From Nitrospirales bacterium (GTDB taxonomy: Bacteria; Nitrospirota; Nitrospiria; Nitrospirales; UBA8639): a DNA stretch of 64,000 bases. The stretch is from contig JAJDBP010000031.1 in assembly GCA_029261295.1 (NCBI GenBank), positions 62,001 through 126,000 on the forward strand, written 5' to 3'. The position numbers and the translations under genes were made by a program. How positions within the stretch are numbered: position 1 is the first letter of the stretch; every line of letters starts with the position of its first letter. This document shows, piece after piece, positions 9,742-16,847 of this stretch. The notes under the pieces are model-generated. The model saw nothing but the letters and a program-made list of their open reading frames with translations. It had not been told where the DNA came from and searched no databases.

Positions 9742-11390
9742 AACAAGTTCTCATTATCAACATCACGCGAATGGGGGATCTGATTCAGATGATACCCCTG
9801 GTGGGTCGTTTGGACGAAGAATGGCCAGGAGTAGCTATTGATCTGGTTGTCGACAAAGAATTTGCACATGTAGCTACTCTGCTTCCAGGAATTCGACAAG
9901 TATTGGCCTATGACTTTCAAGGATTGATGGATGATAGTCGAGTGTGTGCTCGAGATGTGGTGTCCTTGCATCAAGATATTTCTCACTGGGCTAAGCCTTT
10001 GCTTCAAGTAGGATATGACCGTGTAGTGAATTTGACCTTTAATCGACGCAGTGCTTTTCTGGTGAAGTATTTGGGATGTGCCGATGAACGAGGGATGACG
10101 ACGGCAAGCGACGGTAGTTTTCTCGTCAAAAACTCGTGGATGAAATATTTTTTAGATTATCAAGTCTTTCGAGGGTTGAATCGCTTCAATATTGTCGATC
10201 TCTACTCGCTTGGAGGAAGTGGGCCAGGCAGTTTTTCTCCCATTAAGTTAAGTGTGCGAAATGAAACGTTGGTTTGGGCTGAGACGTTTCTTCAGAATTC
10301 AGGAACACCGAACACTTGGGTTGCCGTCCAGGTTGGAGCCAGCGATCCAATAAAAGCTTGGCGCCCTGAGTATTTTGGCCAATTGATGGCACATTTGAGT
10401 CATGATCGAAATATAGGTTTTGTTTTGATAGGAACGAAGAAAGAGGAGCCTGCAGTGAAAGAGGCCATACAGGCTTACCGTCAGGCCGGTGGGCAGGGGG
10501 CTTTGTGTGACGCCGTTGGCAAAACATCAGTGCCAGAGCTTTTCGCCCTTTTACACAAATGTCAATTGATGGTCACCAACGACACAGGCCCGATGCATAT
10601 GGCTGTGGGTGTGGATACCCCCGTTTTGAATGTGTCCGTTGGACACGTGGACTTTTGGGAAACAGGACCGTTTGGGTCAGGGCATTGGGTCGTACAACCC
10701 GATATTGTGTGTGGCCCTTGTGGCTTCGACAAAGTCTGCCCCCATCATGCTTGTAAAGATCAAATCATTCCGTATGAGATTGCCAATTTATCTCTGCATA
10801 TTTTAGGGAAAGGAGGATTTCCGACTTTTGCATCTAATATTCGAGTATATGAGGCAGGAATTACTGAAGATCAGTTGGGCACGTTTGTTTTGAGAGCTGG
10901 CCATGCACCAGCACTTCAATCTTGGTATGGAGTCTATTGGCAACACTATTGGTATGAAATGTTCACCGGGCAAATTAGTCAACGGGCCCTACCTTTACAT
11001 TCTCCTCCGGATCTAGCAGAAAACCAAATGTTGTGGGAACAAATAGCCCCTGAACTTGATGCTATGTGTGAACAGGCTGAACTGGTGCTTCGGATGTGCA
11101 GTCAGCATCGAGTCCCGGTTCAGCAATTGAAAGAAGTTCAACATCAATTAAAATGCAAAACCTTGGCAATGAAAGAACTGACGAGGTCTTCTTTAGCGTA
11201 TGGCCCTCTTGCTGTTGCGTCTATCCGAGAGACGTGTAATTTAGAGGGAGACACTCTTCTTGGGATGGCCGAGGAATGTGTCATGGCCTATCAAATTTGG
11301 CAAACGCGTGCGAGACAGGTCTTTGGGCAACTCGTGCAATATTCATCTGAACCTTCAAGGAGAAATCTATATGCTGGTGCAATTGGATGA
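9738..11390 (+). CDS. Glycosyltransferase family 9 with long C-terminal extension
   Basis: The start overlaps the previous stop as ATGA, so translation is probably coupled. Residues ~1-360 are a GT9 domain: IINITRMGDLIQMIPLVGRL at the N-terminus, VQVGASDPIKAWRPEYF in the middle, and TNDTGPMHMAVGVDTPVLNV (the NDTGPMH donor-site motif) near residue 280. A Cys cluster (CGPCGFDKVCPHHAC) follows, seen in several GT9 enzymes. The remaining ~190 residues are helical with no recognised domain. At 550 residues it is much longer than canonical heptosyltransferases. It lies two genes before flagellin and is probably part of the flagellin-modification set. Family assignment is firm; function is inferred from context. 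Confidence 0.83.
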   Translation: MKQVLIINITRMGDLIQMIPLVGRLDEEWPGVAIDLVVDKEFAHVATLLPGIRQVLAYDFQGLMDDSRVCARDVVSLHQDISHWAKPLLQVGYDRVVNLTFNRRSAFLVKYLGCADERGMTTASDGSFLVKNSWMKYFLDYQVFRGLNRFNIVDLYSLGGSGPGSFSPIKLSVRNETLVWAETFLQNSGTPNTWVAVQVGASDPIKAWRPEYFGQLMAHLSHDRNIGFVLIGTKKEEPAVKEAIQAYRQAGGQGALCDAVGKTSVPELFALLHKCQLMVTNDTGPMHMAVGVDTPVLNVSVGHVDFWETGPFGSGHWVVQPDIVCGPCGFDKVCPHHACKDQIIPYEIANLSLHILGKGGFPTFASNIRVYEAGITEDQLGTFVLRAGHAPALQSWYGVYWQHYWYEMFTGQISQRALPLHSPPDLAENQMLWEQIAPELDAMCEQAELVLRMCSQHRVPVQQLKEVQHQLKCKTLAMKELTRSSLAYGPLAVASIRETCNLEGDTLLGMAEECVMAYQIWQTRARQVFGQLVQYSSEPSRRNLYAGAIG

Positions 11391-11901
11391 AGAAACTTGG
11401 GAAGTTGGAGAGACAGATCGCCTAGAAGAAGTTTTGGCGGATTTAAGTGATCGGGCGCAGGCTAAAGGACGGTTGGTGACCCAACTGATTATTGGTGATC
11501 ATCCCATGACCGACCTGGAGTTGGTGCCTCCTACCTTGGCTAAAGTTGCCAGCACGTTTGGAAAGATTTCGGCCAAAAGTGAACGAATGGACAGTATTAT
11601 CCAAAATTCTGGAGAAACGGCCAAGAAGTTTGGACAGCAGATACGTGAAAATGCCCAACAATTAGTCGAAGATTTTCGGCAGGGAAAAAGTGGGATGCGA
11701 CAGTTAGATCAATGGTTTGGGCAAATTGCTGATTACCTGGAATGGGATCAAATTCATCAATCGGTTGGTCCCCCGCAATCAAGAGAGACAGAGGATCTGC
11801 CCTTTTGGGTGAATGAACTCATGAATGCTAGGCAGAGTTTGGATGAGGTGCGGGTGACAGACATGTTGGAGTATGAGGTAATTCCACGTCTGCCGCAATA
11901 A
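11371..11901 (+). CDS. Conserved-looking hypothetical protein of the flagellin-modification block
   Basis: I do not recognise this 176-residue protein. The start is the ATG at 11371, preceded by AAGGAG about 9 nt upstream; it overlaps the end of the GT9 gene by 20 bp, so co-translation is likely. It is acidic and mostly helical, with heptad-like stretches around residues 70-120. No signal peptide, membrane segment or cysteine is visible. The start MLVQLDEETWEVGETDRLEEVL looks like a small beta-hairpin followed by a helix. It is the last gene before the flagellin promoter and probably serves flagellar assembly or modification, perhaps as an adaptor or chaperone. That is a guess from position only. 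Confidence 0.6.
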   Translation: MLVQLDEETWEVGETDRLEEVLADLSDRAQAKGRLVTQLIIGDHPMTDLELVPPTLAKVASTFGKISAKSERMDSIIQNSGETAKKFGQQIRENAQQLVEDFRQGKSGMRQLDQWFGQIADYLEWDQIHQSVGPPQSRETEDLPFWVNELMNARQSLDEVRVTDMLEYEVIPRLPQ

Positions 11902-11924
11902 ATACAGGTCAGATCCGAATCTTT

Positions 11925-11945
11925 AATCCGCAGGATTTTCTTTTT
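11925..11945 (+). terminator. Weak intrinsic terminator candidate
   Basis: A 5-bp stem (AATCC-gca-GGATT, 11925-11937) is followed by TTCTTTTT. It sits 24 nt after the stop of the preceding gene and upstream of the sigma-28 promoter, where a terminator would be expected. The stem is short, so confidence is low. Confidence 0.35.
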
Positions 11946-12003
11946 GGTTTTGTGGGGTTTTGCACAGTATGGAAAAGCCAAGATTTTTTTGTTAATGAAT
12001 TTC

Positions 12004-12030
12004 TCAAGTTTCACTTTTGATGGACGATAA
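12004..12030 (+). promoter_or_regulatory. Sigma-28 (FliA) promoter of the flagellin operon
   Basis: TCAAGTTT (12004-12011), an exact 11-nt spacer, then GACGATAA (12023-12030) match the enterobacterial FliA consensus TAAAGTTT-N11-GCCGATAA at 14 of 16 positions. Transcription would start near 12037, leaving a ~110-nt leader before flagellin. This places fliC, and probably flaG-fliD-fliS-fliT, in the late class of flagellar genes. Confidence 0.82.
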
Positions 12031-12148
12031 GTAGGCCAGACAAAAAAATTGGTTAGTTTACCAATCTCTATGGAGGCCAGTCGGCTTATTTAACTTTCTC
12101 TCCCTTAAAGGACGGATCCTTTGAGGAGCAGCCATCAAGGAGGAATCT

Positions 12149-12988
12149 ATGGCACTTATCGTTAACAACAACATCTCATCACTGATTGCCCAGCGCAATT
12201 TAAACCTGAATCAAAACGAGTTGCAGGGGTCAGTTTCTCGTCTCTCCTCTGGACTACGAATCACGCGAGCTGCGGATGATGCGGCTGGTCTCGGTATTTC
12301 CGAAGTCTTACGGGCTCAAGTCCGTAGTATCAGCCAAGCCGTTCGGAATGCCAACGACGGAATCAGTTTATTACAGATTGCTGATGGTGGCGCGGCCAAT
12401 ATCGGAAACCTCTTAGGCCGCCTTCGAGAGTTAGCTGAACAATCAGCCAGTGGCATTTTAGGATCCAACGAGCGCTCATTCTTGGATCAAGAATTCTTGG
12501 CTCTTCGTTCTGAAATTGATCGTATCTCCAATGTGACGGAATTTAACGGAGTGAAGTTGCTGAGTGGGACAGGCGGGCTTACGGCGAATGAATCCCTGTC
12601 CATTCAAATTGGGTTCCGTAGTTCAGCCAATGATACGCTGGCAATTGGTCTGAACGATTTAAATCGACAGGCATTGGGGTTGACGACGACCAACGTTTCA
12701 ACTGCCCAGGCGGCATTAGCGGCTCTGTCCAATATTGATAGTGCCATCAGTGCGACAGCTGCTGCCCGAGCCAATATCGGGTCCTTACAAAATCGAATTG
12801 ATGCGGCTGTCCAAAACCTGGAAGTCGCGAATGAAAATCTTTCGGCGGCGGAATCACGAATTCGTGATGCTGATATAGCCTTTGAAACGTCGAAATTTGT
12901 CAGAAACCAAATTTTAGTACAGGCCGGCGTATCGGTTCTGTCGCAGGCCAATACTTTACCTCAAGCAGCGTTGTCTTTGCTGCAGTAA
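12149..12988 (+). CDS. fliC: Flagellin
   Basis: This is the filament subunit, exported by the flagellar type III system. The 279-residue protein is a short flagellin: it has the conserved N-terminal D0/D1 domain (NNNISSLIAQRNL, RLSSGLRI.RAADDAAGLGISE, N-DGISLLQ) and the C-terminal D1/D0 domain (GSLQNRID, ENLSAAESRIRDADIA, QANTLPQAALSLLQ). Only ~80 residues of central variable region remain, so the filament surface is minimal. A full AAGGAGG Shine-Dalgarno (12137-12143) lies 5 nt before the ATG. Expression is set by the sigma-28 promoter upstream. Surface Ser/Thr residues in the central part are plausible sites for the nearby glycosylation enzymes. Confidence 0.97.
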   Translation: MALIVNNNISSLIAQRNLNLNQNELQGSVSRLSSGLRITRAADDAAGLGISEVLRAQVRSISQAVRNANDGISLLQIADGGAANIGNLLGRLRELAEQSASGILGSNERSFLDQEFLALRSEIDRISNVTEFNGVKLLSGTGGLTANESLSIQIGFRSSANDTLAIGLNDLNRQALGLTTTNVSTAQAALAALSNIDSAISATAAARANIGSLQNRIDAAVQNLEVANENLSAAESRIRDADIAFETSKFVRNQILVQAGVSVLSQANTLPQAALSLLQ

Positions 12989-12996
12989 AGCAAAAC

Positions 12997-13042
12997 AATT
13001 AGGGAAGAGGCTAGGCCTTAGACCTGGCCTCTTCCCCTAATT
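12997..13042 (+). promoter_or_regulatory. Long hairpin between flagellin and flaG
   Basis: The arms at 12997-13011 and 13027-13042 pair over 15 bp with a single bulged base. The stem continues inward through TAGG/CCTG around a 7-nt loop (CCTTAGA). No T-run follows on the + strand; the flaG ribosome-binding site (AAAGGAAG, 13043-13050) abuts it directly. It is more likely an mRNA 3'-stabiliser or attenuator that lowers downstream expression relative to flagellin than a classical terminator. Confidence 0.7.
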
Positions 13043-13055
13043 AAAGGAAGTCATC

Positions 13056-13454
13056 ATGATTTCTACCATTTCTCAAAATTCTTCCATCATCGCGCTCTCG
13101 GTTGGAAATGAAATTCGGGTGCGAGATAGTCAAAATCCTAGAGAGATTGGAGCTACCGACCCCCCCCAAAAAAAGGGTACGGAGCCAAAAGAGGTCGGCA
13201 GTTTTGAAGGATCTCAAAACCCAAGGTCTACTTCTGGAAATATTGAAGCAGTTGTAAGCAGGTTGGAAGAAACCTTGCGGCATGTTGAGCCACGTATTGA
13301 ATTGACTGTAGATAAGGATCTGAATCAAGTTATTTTTCGTGTATTTGATAAAGGTTCTGGTGAATTGATCCGACAAATACCTTCTGAAGAAGTTTTGAAG
13401 CTTGAGCGTTTTCTTGCTGATCAGTCTGGTTTGTTTTTGGAAGAGAAAATTTAA
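13056..13454 (+). CDS. flaG: FlaG-family flagellar protein
   Basis: The 132-residue protein has a low-complexity, variable N-terminal half and the typical FlaG C-terminal domain from ~residue 75: LRHVEPRIELTVDKDLNQ, VIFRVFDKGSGELIRQIPSEEVLKL. The IRQIPSEE block is the FlaG hallmark. FlaG proteins influence filament length in several bacteria. The gene lies between flagellin and fliD, the usual place. A run of seven C followed by A's at 13160-13176 near the middle of the gene is a potential slippage site, but the frame is intact. Confidence 0.9.
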   Translation: MISTISQNSSIIALSVGNEIRVRDSQNPREIGATDPPQKKGTEPKEVGSFEGSQNPRSTSGNIEAVVSRLEETLRHVEPRIELTVDKDLNQVIFRVFDKGSGELIRQIPSEEVLKLERFLADQSGLFLEEKI

Positions 13455-13531
13455 GCTCTTTAGTCATTTGAATTAGTACATTTCCCTCAATACCCTCTTT
13501 TCAACGGATATTCTTTTGGGAGTGAAAACCT

Positions 13532-14923
13532 ATGATTAGTTTTGGCGGACTAGGTAATGGAATCGACTTTGGTCCAATTGTCGATTTGCTAGTCCAAGCT
13601 AGGCGAATTCCGATCGACCGGGTCAATCAACAAAAGCTTGATACTCAGGAAAAATTAACGAATTTTGGCTCGTTGGGAACTAAATTAATAGGACTCCAAA
13701 GTGCTGCCAATGGTCTCCGAACCCGTCTGAGTTTTGATAAAAACGAAGTCAGTGTTACTTCTGCCAGTTCCCAAACCTTGTTAACCGCAAGTGTGTCATC
13801 GACTGCGGCTTCAGGTTCTCATACGGTGACTGTGAATGCCTTGGCTTCAGCCCATCAAGTTGTGTCAACAGCGTCAACAGCAGTTGCCACTAAGGATACT
13901 GATATTGTTGGCGGAGCATCCGGAACCTTTTCCTTTCAATTAGGAACTGGTTCAGTTCAAACTGTGAATCTAGGTGCGACCGGGACATTAGAAGATCTAC
14001 GTGATGGCATTAATAATCTTGGCGCAGGAGTGAATGCCTCGATTCTTAATACGGGCACAGAGACCACTCCAGCGTATCGCTTGGTGTTGGCCTCCAATGA
14101 TACCGGTGCGAGTAATACCATCACCATTACTGCGGATAATACGACGTTAGATACGGTCAACACCGGCGTAGATACGTTTCAAGCTGGGCAAGATTCCGAA
14201 ATCGTATTGGGAGAAGGTGTTGGAGCCCTGACGATTAATCGATCTGGTAATACTTTGACGGACGTTATTTCTGGGTTAACGCTAAATCTTCAAGCTGATG
14301 ATGTAGGAAATCCCGTGACGATTGCGGTAACTCGTGATACCACCGCGGTGAAAGAAGGAATTTCGAGTTTTGTGAGCGCCTATAATGAAGTCGTGTCCTT
14401 TATCAAAGAACAATCAGTTTTTGATCTCGATTCAGGGGAACGAGGAGTTTTTGTTGGCGAATCGCTTACTCGAACTGTGCTTGATCGAATACGACAAGCA
14501 GCCTTTTCACAAATTAGTGGGTTAACCACGTTCACTGGGGCGTCTCAAATTGGCTTTGAAACTCAGACGACTGATGGCTCGATTAAACTCAACGAGGAAA
14601 CCCTTGATGCAGCCCTGAGTAACAATTATACCGCCGTTCGTGATTTGTTTATTCAAAATGCGACAACAGGGACCGATGGAATCGCTGAACTGGTGGTGGA
14701 TGCGGTGGATACATTGGATGATGTGCAATCAGGTGCTTTAGCCATTAAGCAGAAAGCCCTGACCAATCTCATTGATGATTTCGAAGATCAGATTCTCTTT
14801 AAGGAATCAGCCCTCATTCAGTATGAAGAACAACAACGGTTGAAGTTCGCTAATTTAGATGGGTTGTTAGCGAGCCTTGAAAGTCAACTTGATGCCTTAA
14901 CGGCCTTGTCACCGACTCAATAA
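13532..14923 (+). CDS. fliD: Flagellar filament cap protein FliD (HAP2)
   Basis: FliD forms the oligomeric cap at the filament tip that inserts new flagellin. The 463-residue product has the FliD N-terminal domain (FGGLGNGIDFGPIVDLLVQARRIPIDRVNQQK, with the characteristic short-repeat start) and the FliD C-terminal domain (SGLTLNLQADDVGNPVTIAV, ISSFVSAYNEVVSFIKEQS, GIAELVVDAVDTL). A helical coiled-coil end (ALIQYEEQQRLKFANLDGLL) is also typical. Length is normal for the family. It sits 77 bp after flaG and 23 bp before fliS. Confidence 0.95.
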   Translation: MISFGGLGNGIDFGPIVDLLVQARRIPIDRVNQQKLDTQEKLTNFGSLGTKLIGLQSAANGLRTRLSFDKNEVSVTSASSQTLLTASVSSTAASGSHTVTVNALASAHQVVSTASTAVATKDTDIVGGASGTFSFQLGTGSVQTVNLGATGTLEDLRDGINNLGAGVNASILNTGTETTPAYRLVLASNDTGASNTITITADNTTLDTVNTGVDTFQAGQDSEIVLGEGVGALTINRSGNTLTDVISGLTLNLQADDVGNPVTIAVTRDTTAVKEGISSFVSAYNEVVSFIKEQSVFDLDSGERGVFVGESLTRTVLDRIRQAAFSQISGLTTFTGASQIGFETQTTDGSIKLNEETLDAALSNNYTAVRDLFIQNATTGTDGIAELVVDAVDTLDDVQSGALAIKQKALTNLIDDFEDQILFKESALIQYEEQQRLKFANLDGLLASLESQLDALTALSPTQ

Positions 14924-14946
14924 CTTCCAAGGAAGGGATACATACG

Positions 14947-15336
14947 ATGGTAGGTGCTCAAGCTTATGCTACCACGCAAATTTCGACGGCTTCTTCAGTG
15001 CAGATCGTGGTCTTATTGTATGACGGAGCAATTTCTTCGATGAAATTGGCTCAAGAAGGAATTGTCGAGAAAAATTCCAATGACAAAGCCCGTTTTCTTG
15101 ATCGAGCTCTTCGGATTGTTGGCGAGCTCTCTGCCTCTTTAAACATGGAAGTTGGTGGAAATATTTCAACTGACTTACGACGATTGTACGAATATATTCA
15201 ATTCGAATTAACCCAAGCCAACATGAAAAATGAACCAGCATGTTTGGAAGGCCCAATTCGATGTTTGAGTGTGATTCGAGAAGCTTGGCAAGAATTAGCC
15301 ACTCAAGAAACTAAATCCAAAGCTGTGGGTATGTAA
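14947..15336 (+). CDS. fliS: Flagellin export chaperone FliS
   Basis: FliS binds the C-terminal disordered region of flagellin in the cytoplasm and prevents premature polymerisation. The 129-residue, all-helical protein shows the family pattern: AYATTQISTASSVQIVVLLYDGAI at the start, then a helix with KARFLDRALRIVGELSASLNMEVGG and LRRLYEYIQFELTQANMK. Both length and motif order are normal. An AAGGAAGG Shine-Dalgarno (14930-14937) precedes the ATG. It follows fliD in the standard order. Confidence 0.95.
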   Translation: MVGAQAYATTQISTASSVQIVVLLYDGAISSMKLAQEGIVEKNSNDKARFLDRALRIVGELSASLNMEVGGNISTDLRRLYEYIQFELTQANMKNEPACLEGPIRCLSVIREAWQELATQETKSKAVGM

Positions 15337-15340
15337 GAAG

Positions 15341-15661
15341 ATGAGTCAGGTGGCTAACGATGAGTTGCTAGAGCAATGGACGAGAGAGGCTGTTGATGCC
15401 GCAAAGCATGGTCGATGGGATCAAGTTGTGCAATTGTATGACCGTCGAAAAAAAAGTGGAATTCTGGAGAAAGTTTCTTCAAAAGTGGCTCAAAAACTCA
15501 TACCGTATGATCGGTGGATGATGACTCGTATTCGAGAAGTTCAAGCCCTCACACAACAGCATCTGGGAGAGGCCCAAAATCATCGTCGTAAACTGGAAGC
15601 TCTAAAGCGGCGATGGGTTGGAAATACGGATCTGCAAGTTCGATATCGGTTAAGCATCTAA
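15341..15661 (+). CDS. FliT-like small flagellar protein
   Basis: The 106-residue, highly charged helical protein begins 4 nt after the fliS stop. I assign it as FliT-like from position, size and predicted helical content. The sequence itself (WTREAVDAAKHGRWDQVVQLYDRRK... ending VRYRLSI) has only weak resemblance to FliT, which binds FliD and regulates late export. The GRWDQVVQLYDRR stretch followed by a long charged helix fits that fold. No other assignment suggests itself. Confidence 0.6.
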   Translation: MSQVANDELLEQWTREAVDAAKHGRWDQVVQLYDRRKKSGILEKVSSKVAQKLIPYDRWMMTRIREVQALTQQHLGEAQNHRRKLEALKRRWVGNTDLQVRYRLSI

Positions 15662-15954
15662 TACAACCTACCTCTGCCGGTTCTGGGCCCTGAGATTTCC
15701 AACCCATTTTCTCTTATAAAATTTAATACCCAGAACGTAATCTATGTGTATTCTATGAAACAATTGACCTGTCGAGGTAAGTTTTTCCGTACATTGATCA
15801 GTTCCTTCCTAGTATTCTTTCAAAATTAGCTATTTCTCTTGCATTTTGGTTGTAAAATTAACCCATAATTTAGGTGTAATATTTGCTAGCTAGTATGGGG
15901 GTTAGGAGTAAATAACATTTCTTGAAATAACGTCCTATGTTTTGTGAGTAGTCT
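15662..15954. other. 293-bp AT-rich intergenic stretch
   Basis: This gap ends the flagellar operon. I see no convincing hairpin-plus-T terminator and no well-spaced promoter pair, although TTGTAA (15851) and several TAAT-rich segments make a promoter for the next gene possible. No short coding frame stands out. Confidence 0.4.
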
Positions 15955-16206
15955 ATGACACCTACCCATAGTATTCAGTCAGAGAGCCCCTCTCCAAGGG
16001 AGACAATTGATTCCGCCCACATGGGAGCCTTATTACATTCCCTTTCAAACAAGCTGTTACCCATTGTCGTTTTTTCGGAATTAGCGATCCGTCGTTGTGA
16101 GGATATTCAACTGAGGCCTCAATTGGAAAAAATTCATGGTGCAGCAAAAGAGGCTCGGGATATTCTTGTCGAGATTCGGAATTCTCAAGAAGGCTTACTG
16201 CCTTAA
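15955..16206 (+). CDS. Stand-alone HisKA-like (dimerisation/phosphoacceptor) small protein
   Basis: The 83-residue product has a disordered ~20-residue start. It continues with GALLHSLSNKLLPIVVFSEL, which looks like the H-box of histidine kinases (H.l.N.L..i.g..El), including the histidine and the asparagine five or so residues later. A second helix (LRPQLEKIHGAAKEARDILVEI) follows, as in the second helix of the DHp hairpin. No ATPase domain, receiver or sensor is attached. It could be a phosphotransfer or dimerisation partner for a kinase elsewhere, or a decoy. The gene is followed 29 bp later by a PilZ gene, so it may act in chemotaxis or motility signalling. Confidence 0.55.
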   Translation: MTPTHSIQSESPSPRETIDSAHMGALLHSLSNKLLPIVVFSELAIRRCEDIQLRPQLEKIHGAAKEARDILVEIRNSQEGLLP

Positions 16207-16235
16207 AAAATTATGAAGGACAATAAGGTGAGCAA

Positions 16236-16847
16236 ATGGATGATGGGATGATTGATTCTGAAGATCGTCGGCAAGATTGTCGTTCGGATGTCCCAGTGTG
16301 TCTCTGGATCGAAGTGCCGCTTGCATTTTCCTATGATTCCGTTGAGTTAGATGAAGCAGCATTTAGTCAGTGGCAATGGGAAGAATTGGCTGTGTCGCCA
16401 GATCTTGTGAAGGCCATGGTTGAGGAAAATGACCAAAGCATTCGTGATCCGTTGTTATTACAAATGGTGACACGAATTGATTGGATGCTGACCTCGATTC
16501 TTCGGACCTTGGGAAAAGACAAAGGTGTAAAGCCAACAATTCCAGAATTAGCCAAGGTCAATATCAGTGGATCGGGGATGAGGTTTTTCTCTGAGCAAGA
16601 CTTCCCCCTTCATTCCTTTCTTGTGTTGCGGTTGATATTGCGACCATTCATTCCAATGCAGGTAGTAGGGAAAATTATTCGAATTGATCCAGTGGAGCAA
16701 GAAGAGCGGAAGGGCTTTGAGATTGCTGTTGAGTTTTCACAAATAGCTCCTGATGATCGTGAAGCCATTATCCGCCATGTTCTCAGATCTCAAGCAACTA
16801 TCCAGCGTTTTCGACAAAAAACCCATCACAATTCCGTCCTTGGCTAA
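16236..16847 (+). CDS. PilZ-domain c-di-GMP-binding protein
   Basis: The 203-residue cytoplasmic protein contains both PilZ signature elements, widely spaced. RRQDCR near residues 11-16 supplies RxxxR, and NISGSGMRF near residue 109 supplies the (D/N)xSxxG motif. Between them are ~90 residues of helical insert, including a long amphipathic stretch (WMLTSILRTLGKDK), so the architecture resembles the longer PilZ proteins of flagellated bacteria. It probably senses c-di-GMP and adjusts motility or surface-polymer production. It lies directly downstream of the flagellar operon and the small HisKA-like gene. The start has AGGTG 6 nt upstream. Confidence 0.75.
   Translation: MDDGMIDSEDRRQDCRSDVPVCLWIEVPLAFSYDSVELDEAAFSQWQWEELAVSPDLVKAMVEENDQSIRDPLLLQMVTRIDWMLTSILRTLGKDKGVKPTIPELAKVNISGSGMRFFSEQDFPLHSFLVLRLILRPFIPMQVVGKIIRIDPVEQEERKGFEIAVEFSQIAPDDREAIIRHVLRSQATIQRFRQKTHHNSVLG

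Noticed and set aside
11902-12003. Sigma-54 promoter before flagellin
   Set aside because: No TGGCAC-N5-TTGC pair upstream; the TGGCAC at 12150 lies inside the flagellin start.
13155-13180. Frameshift in flaG at the C7-A7 stretch
   Set aside because: The FlaG C-terminal motif continues in the same frame after the run, so the gene is intact.
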